39,391 nt of DNA from an uncultured Clostridia bacterium (GCA_947628165.1 CANQYV010000007.1:1-39391); one strand, 5' to 3'. Positions 1 through 11,396 are shown, numbered from the stretch's first letter. Program-made: numbers and translations. The notes: a model not told the origin generated them from the letters alone.

Positions 1-21
1 CCGGAGACGGAGATGAGCATC

Positions 22-1230
22 TCAAAGCACCGCCTCTCCCCTGCCGTAGCAGGACTCGGCGACGTAGTCGTAGCCCTCGTACAATACCTCAAGCGTTTTT
101 CCGATCTTCTTTTCGTTCTTCGACGCCGATATCCCGAGCTGTACCGCCATTATCCTGTCGTAGCGGTCCTGCTTTGTCTGCTCGTCTATCTGATCTTCAA
201 AATCATATGCGGGAGTGCCCTCCTCGCGCGAATATGTGAACGCTCCGAACCTGTCGAATTTCGCCTCCGCGATATATTCGCACAGCTCGTTGAATTCCTC
301 CTCGGTCTCGCCGGGGAAGCCTACGATCGCCGTCGTCCTTATCGTGATGCCGGGCACGCCGTCTCTCAGCCTCTTCACGGCATCCCTGACGCAGGCGGCG
401 CCGCCGTGCCTGTTCATGCGGCGCAGCACCGTCTCCGAGACGTGCTGTATCGGCAGGTCTATGTATTTTACGACGCGGCGGTTGTTTCTGATCTCGGCAA
501 TAAGCTCATCCGTTATTTTGTCCGGGTAGCAGTACATGATGCGGAACCACGGTATCTTCGTCTCCTCCGACAGCCTGTGAAGAAGCTCCGCGAGCTTGTA
601 TTCTCCGTATATGTCGATGCCGTACCTCGTCGTGTCCTGCGCGACGAGGATCAGCTCGCCGATGCCGAGTCCCTCGAGCGACTTCGCCTCCGAGATTATG
701 TCCTCCATCGTCCGCGAGCGGTGGCGCCCTCTTATCGACGGTATAGCGCAGTACGAGCAGTGATTGTCGCACCCCTCAGCTATTTTGATGTATGCGTATG
801 CCTCGGTTGTGACGACGCGCTCGCCGCCGAGCGGCGCCTCGTTTTTGTTCCCGTACCGCGAGAATTTTTCGCCCCTCTCGACCGCGCGCACCGCCTCGAC
901 GATATCGTGCACGGAGCCGACGCCGAGAACGGCGTCCACCTCCGGCATTTCTTTCATAATTTCTTCTTTGTACCTCTCGGGCAGACACCCCGTCACGATG
1001 ATGCCTTTCAGCGATTTATTCTCCTTGAGCCATGCGACGTCGAGGATGTTGTCTATCGCCTCGCGGCGCGACGACTCGAGAAACGCACAGGTGTTGATAA
1101 CTATAATGTCCGCCTCCGTATCCTCGGGCGTTATTTCGTAGCCCGCGTCGGAGAGCAGCTTCAGCATTACCTCGGTGTCCATGAGGTTTTTCGCGCATCC
1201 GAGCGAAACAAAACCAATTTTTGTCGGCAT
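22..1230 (-). CDS. rimO: Ribosomal protein uS12 methylthiotransferase RimO, C-terminus probably frame-disrupted
   Basis: Radical-SAM enzyme that adds a methylthio group to an aspartate of ribosomal protein uS12. The N-terminal MTTase domain shows the RimO signature SLGCAKN and the cluster cysteines in NTCAF and GCLPERY; the radical-SAM motif CDNHCSYC is followed by AIPSIRGRHRSR, closer to RimO than to MiaB. I start at the ATG that opens MPTKIGFVSLGC; an open frame extends 63 codons further upstream but overlaps recX and has no family similarity. The protein is 402 residues against about 430-450 for the family. It stops with TGA in the TRAM domain just after YGRGEAVL, and the next frame (positions 1-30) can be read as FEMLISVSG, which resembles the expected TRAM continuation. 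A frameshift or sequencing error near position 30 is therefore likely. It lies 32 bp after recX, probably in one transcript. Confidence 0.88.
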   Translation of the reverse strand: MPTKIGFVSLGCAKNLMDTEVMLKLLSDAGYEITPEDTEADIIVINTCAFLESSRREAIDNILDVAWLKENKSLKGIIVTGCLPERYKEEIMKEMPEVDAVLGVGSVHDIVEAVRAVERGEKFSRYGNKNEAPLGGERVVTTEAYAYIKIAEGCDNHCSYCAIPSIRGRHRSRTMEDIISEAKSLEGLGIGELILVAQDTTRYGIDIYGEYKLAELLHRLSEETKIPWFRIMYCYPDKITDELIAEIRNNRRVVKYIDLPIQHVSETVLRRMNRHGGAACVRDAVKRLRDGVPGITIRTTAIVGFPGETEEEFNELCEYIAEAKFDRFGAFTYSREEGTPAYDFEDQIDEQTKQDRYDRIMAVQLGISASKNEKKIGKTLEVLYEGYDYVAESCYGRGEAVL

Positions 1231-1262
1231 TTTCCCTATCCCCGGCTCACCCGGGCTCCCTT

Positions 1263-1910
1263 TTATTCTTTCGTATTCATGCCCGAAAAGAGCTTCGCGG
1301 CGTTTGCGATATCCTCGGAGGAAAAGCCCTGCCTGTACAAATACGACATGAGCTTCCGCCTGCCGTCGGGGTCGCCTCTGTCGGGGATCCCGCCCTTTTT
1401 CTCTATCGCGCGGGCGCATATCTCTCCGAAGTCGAGCCCGCAGCCGTCAGCCCAGGACGCGACCTTGTCCCTGTCGTATCCGAGCGCGCAAAGCTCGCTC
1501 TTTACGCGGCGCAGCCCGCGCAGCTTCCGCTCCGCCATTGCCTCCCCGCGCCTTTTTATCTGTGAGTCCTCGTTTATGTACCCGAGCGCCTCAAGCTCGG
1601 CGGCAGCCGCCTCCGCGTCGCCCCGGTCGTATCCCTTCGCGCACAGCTTTCTGACAAGCCCCCGCTTCGGATTGTCCGAATACGAGAGCAGGCGCACGCC
1701 CGCGCAAATGCATTCAAAAACGCGCGCTGCCGCAACGGCCTCTTCGGCGTCCGAGTCGCCTATCAGCCTGCCCGCAGCCCATCCGCGCTCGCGGAAAAAC
1801 GAGGCGGGCACCGAAAGCGGGAGCTCAGCTCCCGTTTCCGCGTCTGCCAGAAGGAGCCTCACCTCAAACGGCAGCTCCCCCTTTCCGGCAGTTTTTATTA
1901 TTACGCTCAA
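1263..1910 (-). CDS. recX: Regulatory protein RecX
   Basis: RecX is a small helical modulator that binds RecA filaments and limits or tunes recombination. The 215-residue protein has the family's repeated three-helix pattern, visible as recurring segments such as [38 protein letters not shown] and [18 protein letters not shown]. The frame begins with TTG, not ATG, and this TTG overlaps the recA stop codon in a 4-nt TTGA junction, the usual sign of translational coupling. No in-frame ATG exists near the N-terminus, so TTG is the best start. Placement directly behind recA is the classic arrangement and implies control by the recA promoter and its LexA box. The residue pattern and the context agree well. 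Confidence 0.9.
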   Translation of the reverse strand: MSVIIKTAGKGELPFEVRLLLADAETGAELPLSVPASFFRERGWAAGRLIGDSDAEEAVAAARVFECICAGVRLLSYSDNPKRGLVRKLCAKGYDRGDAEAAAAELEALGYINEDSQIKRRGEAMAERKLRGLRRVKSELCALGYDRDKVASWADGCGLDFGEICARAIEKKGGIPDRGDPDGRRKLMSYLYRQGFSSEDIANAAKLFSGMNTKE

Positions 1911-3025
1911 ATGTCTTCTCCGTCGATGTCGAGGAGCCTTATGTCAAGCTCGTCGTCGAGCGAATCGGGGTCGAGCTCCTCTTTATCCCCGTCGCCGTCG
2001 CCGGAGAGGAATTTTTCCTTTATCTTCGCCTCTATCTCGTCCGCGAGAGCCTTGTCTTCTTCAAGCAGGCGGCGGACGGCGTCTCTGCCCTGAGCGAGCC
2101 TTGAGTCGCCGTATGAGAACCAGGAGCCGCTCTTTCCTATGATGCCCGCGTCGACGCCGAGATCTATTATCTCGCTCGCCTTCGAGATGCCCTTGCCGTA
2201 CAACATATCGAACTCCGCCGTGCGGAACGGAGGCGCGACCTTGTTTTTCACGACCTTGACCCTCGTCCTGCTGCCGTATATCTCGGAGCCGCTCTTGAGC
2301 GTCTCTATCTTCCTGACGTCGAGGCGGACGGAGGCGTAGAACTTCAGAGCCCTGCCTCCCGTCGTCGTCTCGGGATTGCCGTACATGACGTTTATCTTCT
2401 CGCGAAGCTGGTTTATGAAGATGACGATGCAGTTCGTTTTCGCTATCGAGCCCGAGAGCTTCCTCAGCGCCTGCGACATGAGGCGCGCCTGAAGCCCGAC
2501 CGTCGCGGTCCCCATCTCCCCCTCGATCTCCTGCTGCGGGACGAGCGCCGCCACCGAGTCGATGACGACGATGTCGACGGCGCCGGAAAGCACGAGCGCC
2601 TCCGCTATCGAGAGCGCCTGCTCGCCGCTGTCGGGCTGAGAGACGAGAAGCTGATCTATGTCGACGCCGAGCGCCGCGGAATAAACGGGGTCGAGCGCGT
2701 GCTCCGCATCGATGAACGCCGCCTCGCCGCCCGCCTTCTGGACCTCCGCTATCGCGTGGAGCGCAAGCGTCGTTTTGCCCGACGACTCGGGCCCGTATAT
2801 CTCTATTATCCTTCCCTTGGGGTATCCGCCGATGCCGAGCGCGAGGTCGAGCGTCAGCGACCCCGACGGGGACGCGCTGACGTTCATGTTTTGCGTCTCG
2901 CCGAGCTTCATTATCGCTCCGCTGCCGTAATCCTTCGTTATCTGCGAAAGCGCCGCCGCGAGCGCCTTTTCCTTATCGTCCGCAGGAGCCGCCTTAACTG
3001 TCGCCGTCTTCTTTGTCTTTGCCAT
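1907..3025 (-). CDS. recA: Recombinase RecA
   Basis: DNA-dependent ATPase that forms filaments on single-stranded DNA, performs strand exchange and triggers LexA self-cleavage. The 372-residue protein has a Walker A motif GPESSGKTT at residues 78-86, the Walker B region VVIDSVAAL, and the L2-loop stretch [21 protein letters not shown]. It ends in an acidic tail (DLDDELDI region to DIDGEDI), as RecA usually does. The ATG at 3023-3025 is preceded by GGAGAA. A consensus promoter and a perfect LexA box lie 32-82 bp upstream. The stop codon overlaps the TTG start of recX, so recA, recX and probably rimO form one SOS-inducible transcript. Confidence 0.98.
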   Translation of the reverse strand: MAKTKKTATVKAAPADDKEKALAAALSQITKDYGSGAIMKLGETQNMNVSASPSGSLTLDLALGIGGYPKGRIIEIYGPESSGKTTLALHAIAEVQKAGGEAAFIDAEHALDPVYSAALGVDIDQLLVSQPDSGEQALSIAEALVLSGAVDIVVIDSVAALVPQQEIEGEMGTATVGLQARLMSQALRKLSGSIAKTNCIVIFINQLREKINVMYGNPETTTGGRALKFYASVRLDVRKIETLKSGSEIYGSRTRVKVVKNKVAPPFRTAEFDMLYGKGISKASEIIDLGVDAGIIGKSGSWFSYGDSRLAQGRDAVRRLLEEDKALADEIEAKIKEKFLSGDGDGDKEELDPDSLDDELDIRLLDIDGEDI

Positions 3026-3056
3026 TCTTTTCTTTTCTCCGTTCTCCGGTTTAAAC

Positions 3057-3070
3057 CGAACAAATGTTTG
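3057..3070 (-). promoter_or_regulatory. LexA (DinR) operator, SOS box of recA
   Basis: The 14-bp sequence CGAACAAATGTTTG fits the Bacillota LexA consensus CGAACRNRYGTTYG at every position. It begins about 8 bp downstream of the recA -10 box, so bound LexA would cover the transcription start and block recA-recX expression until DNA damage. Confidence 0.9.
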
Positions 3071-3078
3071 TTTGCTCT

Positions 3079-3107
3079 ATTATATCAGCCTCTCGGAAAA
3101 AAATCAA
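3079..3107 (-). promoter_or_regulatory. Sigma-A promoter of recA
   Basis: On the minus strand a -35 box TTGATT (3102-3107) and a perfect -10 box TATAAT (3079-3084) are separated by 17 bp. The predicted start near 3072 falls at the edge of the LexA operator. Confidence 0.85.
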
Positions 3108-3126
3108 CACTTTTTTTGAAAAAATT

Positions 3127-3771
3127 TCAATATGTCGGGCTGTCGAGCCTCCAGACGAGATTTCCCTCCGATGACATACCCGTCTCGGTTGCGGTACCCT
3201 CCGCCTCTCTTTCTTCAAGGCGGACGGTCACCTCAACGTCGGCGTCTCTTTTGCCCGCGACATAGGAATGGAGCGTCGCCCTTATCTCGTCTTTGCGCGA
3301 GCGTGTTATTTCTATATCGTCAAGGTCGTATGTCCGCTCTTTGCCGGACTCTATGAGCTGCTCGGAGTCGAGCCGCCGCTGGAGCCTGTCCCCGTTCTCT
3401 ATATACCTTGCGAAGACGACGCCCGACGCGTCGTCGCTGCTGTAGCCCTCGAGAAACGTCCTGAAAATTATCGTGTTCGCGAAATTCTCGGTAAAGACGA
3501 GCAGCGTCGCTTCCCTCAATTCCGCCTCGGTCAGATACGGCTCGCCGTCGGCGACGTTTGCATAGAGCGCCGCCATGCCTTCTTCCGGCTCCTCGACCTT
3601 CATCCCGTCGCCGTAGTATATCACGTTCAGGGGCAGGGACGCCTCGACGAGACTTGCCACGATCTCTTTTGCCTCCGCCTCATCGGGCCCACCCGAGCAG
3701 CCGGAGAACACACAAATTAGCGACATTGCCGCGAGCAGCGCAGAGAGAAGTCTCACACGCGCGGCCTTCAT
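3127..3771 (-). CDS. Putative lipoprotein of unknown function
   Basis: I do not recognise a family. The 214-residue product starts with a basic N-terminus, a hydrophobic segment (about residues 7-23) and a lipobox-like FSGC with the cysteine at about residue 25, so it is probably exported and lipid-anchored. The rest is soluble, acidic and without obvious repeats or catalytic motifs. Its ATG overlaps the gyrA stop codon as ATGA, and gyrA supplies the ribosome binding site GGAGGAG, so it is translationally coupled to gyrA. A link to gyrase function is not implied; such small lipoproteins often ride at operon ends. The gene ends about 20 bp before the recA promoter. Confidence 0.8.
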   Translation of the reverse strand: MKAARVRLLSALLAAMSLICVFSGCSGGPDEAEAKEIVASLVEASLPLNVIYYGDGMKVEEPEEGMAALYANVADGEPYLTEAELREATLLVFTENFANTIIFRTFLEGYSSDDASGVVFARYIENGDRLQRRLDSEQLIESGKERTYDLDDIEITRSRKDEIRATLHSYVAGKRDADVEVTVRLEEREAEGTATETGMSSEGNLVWRLDSPTY

Positions 3772-6296
3772 ATCTCCTCCCCGGATGATGTGTCCGCTTC
3801 GTCCCCGGCATATTCTGTGCCGTCCTCCGCACTGCCGTCCGCCTCTTTTTCCTCATCCTTTGCGGATGCGACAACGGCGAAGCTGCCGACCTTTGTGCCG
3901 CCTCCCGTCCGCATCAGTATGACGCCGGACGCCGTGCGGCCGTATGTGCTTATCTCGCGGGAGGGTATTCTTATCATGATGCCGCCCTCCGTGATGAGCA
4001 TTATGTCGTCGTCGTCGCCGACGGCGGCGAGCCCGACAAGAGCCCCGGTCTTTTCCGTGACGTTGTGGCAGAAGATGCCTAAGCCGCCGCGGTTCTTCGC
4101 GTTGAAGAGGCTGAATTCCGTCCGCTTGCCGAAGCCGTTTTCCGTCACGGTCAGAAGCGTCTTTTCCTCGTCCACAACGGCAACGCCGACGACGCGTTCG
4201 CCGCCCCTGAGCCTTATGCCGCGGACGCCGTGCGACGTCCTGCCCTGGCACCTGACGCCCGCCTCGTTGAATCTGACGGCTCTGCCGGACACGGACGCGA
4301 TTATGATGTCCTTCGTTCCGTCCGTGCAGCCGACAAATATCAGCTCGTCGCCCTCGTCGAGCGTGATCGCGCGTTTTCCGCCGCGCCTCTGATATTCAAA
4401 TTCCGACAGGCGCGTGCGCTTGACGGTCCCCATCTTCGTCACCATCGTGAGGTATTTATCCTCGTCGTAGCTCTCGACGGCGACGAACGCCGTCACGGAG
4501 TCGCCGGGCTCGAGCTCGATGACGTTCGCGATATTCGTTCCCTTTGTGGCGCGGCCGAACTCTGGGATCAGATACGCGCGCTTCGCGTATACCTTCCCGC
4601 TGTCGGTGAACATCAGAAGGTCGCTGTGGCTGCCGACGGAGATTACGCGCTCGATGTAGTCCTCCTCCTTCGTCGTCATCGCTATAATGCCTTTTCCGCC
4701 CCGCCTCTGCGCCGTGTATGTGTCTGCGCGCTGGCGCTTGATGTAGCCGTCGTGCGTTATCGTGATGATGCAGTCGTGGCGGTCGATAAGATCCTCCGCG
4801 AGTATCTCGTTTTCGACAGGCACGATCTCGGTAAGACGCGCGTCCGAGTATTTGTCTCTTATCGCGGTCATTTCTTCCTTTATGAGCGCCTTGAGCTTTT
4901 CCTCGTCGGCAAGTATCGACACTATCCGCTCTATTTCTTCATAGAGCTTTGCGAGCCTGTCCTCTATCTTTTTGCGTTCGAGTCCCGACAGCCTGCCGAG
5001 CGTCATCTCCACTATCGCCTGAGCCTGCGCGTCGGAGAAGCCGAACGTCTCCATTAAGTTCGCCTTTGCGTCCGGTATGGAGGCGGACCCCTTGATTATG
5101 GCTATGACCTCGTCGATATGGTCTATCGCTATCTTGTATCCTTCGTAAATATGGGCCTCACGGCGCGCCCTCTCAAGGTCGAAATTCAGCCTGCGCGTGA
5201 CTACCGACTCCTGATGGAGTATGTATTCGCGGAGAATCTCCTTGAGCGTGCACGTTTTCGGCTCGCCGTTGACGAGCGCGACCATGTTGACGGCGCATGT
5301 GTCCTGGAGCTGCGTGTAGCGGAAGAGCTGGTTTAAGAGCACCTGCGGATTTATGTCCCGCCTGTACTCGATAACTATCTTCATGCCGTCGCGGCCCGAC
5401 TCGTCGCGAAGGCCCGTAATGCCGTCTATCCTCTTTTCGCGGTGCAGGTCCGAAATGCTCTCTACGAGCTGGCTCTTGTTGACGCCGTAAGGGATCTCGG
5501 TCGCGATTATTCTGTGGTTCTCCTCGTCTATCTCGGTGCGCGAGCGGACCGTGATGTGACCTCTGCCCGTCTCGTATGCCTCAAGGATGCCGGAGGTGCC
5601 GTATATTATCGCCCCCGTCGGGAAATCTGGTCCCTTTATATACCTCATGAGGTCCGTCGTCCCGGCGTCGGGATGGTCCATCATGTATAGCGTCCCGTCT
5701 ATGACCTCGGCTAAGTTGTGCGTCGGGATATTCGTCGCCATTCCGACGGCGATACCCATGCTGCCGTTGACGAGCAGGTTCGGGAAGCGGGACGGAAGGA
5801 CGACGGGCTCCTTTAAGGTATTGTCGTAGTTCGGGCGGAAGTCGACGACGTCCTTGTCGATATCCGCGACCATTTCGTTAGACAGGCGCTCGAGCTTCGC
5901 CTCCGTGTAACGCATCGCCGCCGGCGGGTCGCCGTCGACGGAGCCGAAGTTTCCGTCTCCGAAAACGAGCGGGTACCTGTACGAGAAGGGCTGCGCCATG
6001 CGCACCATCGCAAGGTAAACGGAGGAGTCGCCGTGCGGATGGTAGTTGCCCATCACGGCGCCGACTATCTTCGCCGATTTGTGCGTCGGCCTGTCGTATG
6101 TGTGCTTTTCCTCGTACATGGAGTACAGTATCCTGCGCTGAACGGGCTTCAGCCCGTCTCTCACGTCGGGCAAGGCGCGGCTCGTTATGACGCTCATCGA
6201 ATATGCAATGTAGGAGCGCTTGACCTCCTCATGCATTTCGATATCCACTATCTTCTGTTCGGGGAATTCGATATTTTCGGTTTCGTTCTTTTTCAT
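3768..6296 (-). CDS. gyrA: DNA gyrase subunit A
   Basis: Breakage-reunion subunit of the type IIA topoisomerase that introduces negative supercoils; it works as an A2B2 tetramer with GyrB. The 842-residue protein has the N-terminal signature [20 protein letters not shown], the catalytic tyrosine at residue 130 ([10 protein letters not shown]), and a C-terminal wheel domain with the GyrA box QRRGGKG, which separates it from ParC. A second QRRGGKR lies further on. In the quinolone-binding region the sequence is [12 protein letters not shown]: the serine hotspot is kept (S91), but the usual acidic residue four positions later is leucine (L95, codon 6012-6014). It lies 67 bp behind gyrB and overlaps the lipoprotein gene. 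Upstream of its ATG only a weak GGAA is seen. Confidence 0.97.
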   Translation of the reverse strand: MKKNETENIEFPEQKIVDIEMHEEVKRSYIAYSMSVITSRALPDVRDGLKPVQRRILYSMYEEKHTYDRPTHKSAKIVGAVMGNYHPHGDSSVYLAMVRMAQPFSYRYPLVFGDGNFGSVDGDPPAAMRYTEAKLERLSNEMVADIDKDVVDFRPNYDNTLKEPVVLPSRFPNLLVNGSMGIAVGMATNIPTHNLAEVIDGTLYMMDHPDAGTTDLMRYIKGPDFPTGAIIYGTSGILEAYETGRGHITVRSRTEIDEENHRIIATEIPYGVNKSQLVESISDLHREKRIDGITGLRDESGRDGMKIVIEYRRDINPQVLLNQLFRYTQLQDTCAVNMVALVNGEPKTCTLKEILREYILHQESVVTRRLNFDLERARREAHIYEGYKIAIDHIDEVIAIIKGSASIPDAKANLMETFGFSDAQAQAIVEMTLGRLSGLERKKIEDRLAKLYEEIERIVSILADEEKLKALIKEEMTAIRDKYSDARLTEIVPVENEILAEDLIDRHDCIITITHDGYIKRQRADTYTAQRRGGKGIIAMTTKEEDYIERVISVGSHSDLLMFTDSGKVYAKRAYLIPEFGRATKGTNIANVIELEPGDSVTAFVAVESYDEDKYLTMVTKMGTVKRTRLSEFEYQRRGGKRAITLDEGDELIFVGCTDGTKDIIIASVSGRAVRFNEAGVRCQGRTSHGVRGIRLRGGERVVGVAVVDEEKTLLTVTENGFGKRTEFSLFNAKNRGGLGIFCHNVTEKTGALVGLAAVGDDDDIMLITEGGIMIRIPSREISTYGRTASGVILMRTGGGTKVGSFAVVASAKDEEKEADGSAEDGTEYAGDEADTSSGEEI

Positions 6297-6363
6297 AATG
6301 TCAAAATTCCGAAGCGCTCAAAAATTACAGGCGCCGGTCTCTTTCATAGCTTTATGCGTCTTT

Positions 6364-8373
<2,010 letters not shown>

Positions 8374-8379
8374 TTAGTA

Positions 8380-8628
8380 TCAATATTCATGCTTCCCGAC
8401 TCTGCCCGAAAGCGAAGGCGGTGAAAGCTGCGACAGCGTGACCATGTCATCCGCCGTAAGTATAAAGCTCTTCGGCAGCTCGTAAGACGTGAGGATGACC
8501 CTCCCCTCGCGCTGCGAGGCGGTGAGAAATTCTTTTGTGATCTCAGACACCGTGGAGGTATCCATATCGAATATCCCTATTATGTTTTCAGCCTGAATGA
8601 GCCTTCCGCTGCCCGTGTGTATATACAT
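8380..8628 (-). CDS. remB: DUF370 / RemB-like small protein
   Basis: The 82-residue product starts MYIHTGSGRLI and continues ENIIGIFDMDT, the pattern of the YaaB/RemB (DUF370) family found between recF and gyrB in many Bacillota. In Bacillus subtilis remB is linked to extracellular-matrix gene control; the role here is unknown. The ATG is one base after the recF TAA and has an SD-like CAGGTG, so it should be coupled to recF. A longer frame starts 12 codons upstream inside recF and is less likely. Family assignment rests on the N-terminal pattern and on position. Confidence 0.85.
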   Translation of the reverse strand: MYIHTGSGRLIQAENIIGIFDMDTSTVSEITKEFLTASQREGRVILTSYELPKSFILTADDMVTLSQLSPPSLSGRVGKHEY

Positions 8629-8629
8629 T

Positions 8630-9751
8630 TTACACCTGTTCTTTTGAAATAAGCGTCGGCACACCAGACTTCACGCAGTAGCACACCCCGTCGCGCAGAC
8701 GCCGCTTCACGGACGTGTCGCACGAGGTTATTATCACCTGCCTGTCCCTTATGCCAGACACGATATAGGAACGGCGCGCCGGGTCGAGCTCCGATAAAAT
8801 ATCGTCGAGCAGAAACACGGGATATTCCCCCGTTTCCCGCTTGGAATATTCCCCCTCCGCGAGCTTCATCGTCAGAACTATCGACCTCTGCTGCCCCTGA
8901 GACGCGAAGAACTTCGCGTCCTTGCCGTTCAGCGTTATGTCGACGTCGTCTTTATGTATCCCGTACTGCGTCGAGCCGAGAAATATCTCCCGCTCCGTGT
9001 TTTCCGTCAGCTGGCGGCGGTATATCTCACGCACTCGCTGCTCGGAGCCGTAATCGCCGCCGATTCTCGACGTCCCGTGATATTGAAGCCTCGCCTCTTC
9101 CCGTCCGCCCGTCATGTCGGCGTAAAGCTCGGAGACGATATTTGAGAGCTTTTCGGTATATTCCGCCCTGATCACGGCGATTTTCGCCGCATATTCCGCA
9201 AGAGACGTGCTCCACGCCTCAAGAGACGCCGAGCCTCTTCCCGCCTTCGCGCCTTTAAGCAGCGCGTTTCTCTGCATAAGGATCGTATTGTACCTTTGCA
9301 GCGTCCTCATATAGACTGGGCGGAGCTGCGATATCGCCACATCGAGAAATACGCGCCTTTCGGACGGACCCGACTTCACTATCGAAAGATGCTCCGGCGA
9401 AAAGAGCACGGCGCGGAAATTCCCTATCATCTCCGAGAGCCTGTCGAGCCTGACGCTGTTTTTGTACGGCGTCTTGTGCTTTCCTTCGGAAATATCGAGC
9501 CGCAAAGTGTTTTTTCTTCCTCCCGACTCGTATTCCATCGAAAGGGAAGCTGCGTTTGCCCCGAACCTTATGAGCTCGTTGTCTCTTCCCGCCCTGTGGC
9601 TCTTTCCCTGTGCGAAAAGATATACGCCCTCGAGCATATTAGTCTTTCCCTGCGCGTTTTTTCCGTACAGTATCGTGACCTCCGGCGAAAGCTCGAGCTT
9701 TGCGCTCTCAATATTTCTAAAGTCCCTGTATTCGATCCGACTGCAGATCAA
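8630..9751 (-). CDS. recF: DNA replication and repair protein RecF
   Basis: SMC-like ATPase that helps load RecA at single-strand gaps. The 373-residue protein has Walker A GKNAQGKT (residues 30-37), an ABC-type signature region (FFASQGQQRSIVLTMKLAE) and Walker B VFLLDDILSELD. The frame opens with TTG (9749-9751), with GAGGAAAAC just upstream formed by the end of dnaN; no nearby ATG would keep the conserved IEYRDFRNI start, so TTG is favoured. It follows dnaN by 7 bp. The small S4-domain gene yaaA, often found between dnaN and recF in Bacillota, is absent here. Confidence 0.96.
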   Translation of the reverse strand: MICSRIEYRDFRNIESAKLELSPEVTILYGKNAQGKTNMLEGVYLFAQGKSHRAGRDNELIRFGANAASLSMEYESGGRKNTLRLDISEGKHKTPYKNSVRLDRLSEMIGNFRAVLFSPEHLSIVKSGPSERRVFLDVAISQLRPVYMRTLQRYNTILMQRNALLKGAKAGRGSASLEAWSTSLAEYAAKIAVIRAEYTEKLSNIVSELYADMTGGREEARLQYHGTSRIGGDYGSEQRVREIYRRQLTENTEREIFLGSTQYGIHKDDVDITLNGKDAKFFASQGQQRSIVLTMKLAEGEYSKRETGEYPVFLLDDILSELDPARRSYIVSGIRDRQVIITSCDTSVKRRLRDGVCYCVKSGVPTLISKEQV

Positions 9752-9758
9752 GTTTTCC

Positions 9759-10928
9759 TCAGTCCTTCATTCTGACGGGCATCACAAAGAAGAGATAGTC
9801 TCCCTCGTCGTCCGCCCTCTCTCCCGCGTCCGTTATCGCGACGCCCATCAAAGGCGTCGAGAGCGCTATGTTTATCCTGTCGGAGTCGGCTGCCCTCACG
9901 GCGTCGAGAAGGAAGCGGCAGTTGAAGCCTATCTTTATATCTTCTCCCGTCTTCTCTATCGGTATCTCGTCATAATGGGAACCCGAAATGCTGCCTGACG
10001 TGATGGCGAGCCTGTCGCCGGAGAAATCACATGTGACGTATCCTCTGCCGCTGCCGGATTTTTCTTCTATCATAAGTGACGCGCGCTCGAGAGAGTCTGC
10101 GAAAAACGCCCTGTCGAGGCTGACCGAGATCTTCTGCGTGCTCGGGATTATCCTGTCGTAGTCGATGTACTCGCCGTCGATAAGGCGGGAGAAGAACACG
10201 ATATCGCCTGTGCGCGCATCTTCTTCGTCGTTCGATATCGTGAATATAACGTGCTTTCTCGTCAGCGCGACGGAAACCGTGTCCTCGCTGTCGGAAATGA
10301 GCTTTCCGAGCTCAGCCAGAGTCTTTCCCGGGACGTTGAACTTCATCTCCGCGTCGTCGCCCTTTACGTTTGTGACTGCGCACGCCGCTGTGCACTTCGA
10401 GAGTCTGTTGCTGTCGCATGAAACGACCGTCAGCCCGTCGCCGGAGACGCGGAAATGCGCGCCCGTGAAAATTGCCCTCTGATCCTTCTGCGCTATCGCA
10501 AACGACGTCTGATTTATGAATTTCTTCATCAGGTGCTGCGGCAGCTCGAAGCTGCGCTCGCCCGACAGCGTCGGGAGCGACGGGAAGTCGGAGCCGGGTA
10601 GCGCGTGGAGCTCGAACGTGCTCTTTCCGCTCTCTATTTTGACATTCATCCTGTCGTTTACCGTGACGGTTATCTCGTCGTTCGGCATCGTCTTTATTAT
10701 GGAATAGAATTTCTGCGAGTTTATGATATATGAGCCTTCCTCCCTCACCTCGGCCTCGACCGATGTGCGGATGCCCTTTTCGTTGTCGTATGCCGTTATG
10801 ACGCAGACTCCGTCCTTCGCGTCAAATAAAAGCCCGTCTATGGCTGTCAGCGTGTTTTTGTTTGATGTTGCGTTCATTGCCGGCGTAACTGCCGCGATGA
10901 GAGGCGCCTTTTCAAAAACTATCTTCAT
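9759..10928 (-). CDS. dnaN: DNA polymerase III sliding clamp (beta subunit)
   Basis: Ring-shaped processivity factor that tethers the replicative polymerase to DNA. The 389-residue protein has the three-domain layout of the beta clamp; recognisable stretches include an N-terminal MKIVFEKAPLIAAV, the central LPGSDFPSLP and the C-terminal end VMPVRMKD, close to the typical P-(M/V)-R end. It is the first gene past the oriC region and is followed at 7 bp by recF. AT-rich DNA in oriC holds TATAAT-like boxes on this strand (for example 11048-11053) but no convincing -35, so its promoter is unresolved. Confidence 0.97.
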   Translation of the reverse strand: MKIVFEKAPLIAAVTPAMNATSNKNTLTAIDGLLFDAKDGVCVITAYDNEKGIRTSVEAEVREEGSYIINSQKFYSIIKTMPNDEITVTVNDRMNVKIESGKSTFELHALPGSDFPSLPTLSGERSFELPQHLMKKFINQTSFAIAQKDQRAIFTGAHFRVSGDGLTVVSCDSNRLSKCTAACAVTNVKGDDAEMKFNVPGKTLAELGKLISDSEDTVSVALTRKHVIFTISNDEEDARTGDIVFFSRLIDGEYIDYDRIIPSTQKISVSLDRAFFADSLERASLMIEEKSGSGRGYVTCDFSGDRLAITSGSISGSHYDEIPIEKTGEDIKIGFNCRFLLDAVRAADSDRINIALSTPLMGVAITDAGERADDEGDYLFFVMPVRMKD

Positions 10929-11046
10929 TTCTCTTTGTCTCGGTGACGGTAAAGTCTCTCCCGTCAGCCCTCCTTTTTTATTTTTTCTTTAATTGTGCTC
11001 GTTTTTCGGCTGTTGAAAACCCGTCCGCCGCTTTTTTGTGTGCTTG

Positions 11047-11084
11047 AATTATATTATTATAATAAACAGCAGTAGAAGCAGTAG
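11047..11084 (+). promoter_or_regulatory. Candidate DNA unwinding element with DnaA-trio-like triplets
   Basis: A 20-bp stretch made only of A and T (11047-11066) is followed by CAGCAGTAGAAGCAGTAG (11067-11084), six successive NAG triplets of which five fit the DnaA-trio pattern [T/C]A[G/A]. The order AT-rich, then triplets, then DnaA boxes agrees with the basal unwinding system described for Bacillus subtilis. The assignment is by pattern only. Confidence 0.6.
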
Positions 11085-11252
11085 TGGTGAGGAAACGTTT
11101 GAAAACCGCAAAAACCTCTTTTGAAAAAAGCATTTTTCCGATATGGAAAGTTAGGTTTTTTCTGTCGGTAAACTGTGGCAAAGTTTCATATAAGATCTTG
11201 CGAAAAAAATCGAAAATTTTCAAAAAAGCTCGGATTTTCGCGTTACGGGGCG

Positions 11253-11261
11253 TTATCAACA
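11253..11261 (+). promoter_or_regulatory. DnaA box (one mismatch)
   Basis: TTATCAACA, one base from the consensus TTATCCACA, lies about 100 bp from the main cluster and between it and the AT-rich unwinding element. Confidence 0.7.
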
Positions 11262-11353
11262 GGCGCTGATGAAAAATTTTCATCAATTTCCGTTTTCGCA
11301 GTGTACGGGAAAAATCGGCTCCAAAAGAATATTTGCCTTGCGGTTACGCCGAC

Positions 11354-11386
11354 TTTTCCACAGGGTTATCAACAGACTGTGGATAA
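11354..11386. promoter_or_regulatory. Cluster of three DnaA boxes
   Basis: TTTTCCACA (11354-11362) and TTATCAACA (11366-11374) each differ by one base from TTATCCACA, and TGTGGATAA (11378-11386) is a perfect box in the opposite orientation. The cluster ends 10 bp before the dnaA stop codon. Confidence 0.88.
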
Positions 11387-11396
11387 TATGCGAGTG

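Larger units (their letters stand above)
10929..11396. other. oriC: Chromosomal replication origin region (oriC)
   Basis: This 468-bp gene-free interval between dnaA and dnaN holds a cluster of DnaA-box sequences next to the dnaA stop, a further box at 11253-11261, and an AT-rich segment beside triplet repeats at 11047-11084. Weaker box-like sequences occur at 11174-11182 (TGTGGCAAA) and 11011-11019 (TGTTGAAAA). The dnaA-dnaN location and these elements match the main origin of Bacillota. The dnaA-rpmH gap on the other side has no perfect box, so the origin appears to be confined to this interval. Confidence 0.9.

Noticed and set aside
13-2142. A long plus-strand open frame opposite rimO, recX and recA
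   Set aside because: Its arginine- and serine-rich translation has no motif and it lies antisense to three well-supported genes; such frames are common in GC-rich DNA with this codon bias.
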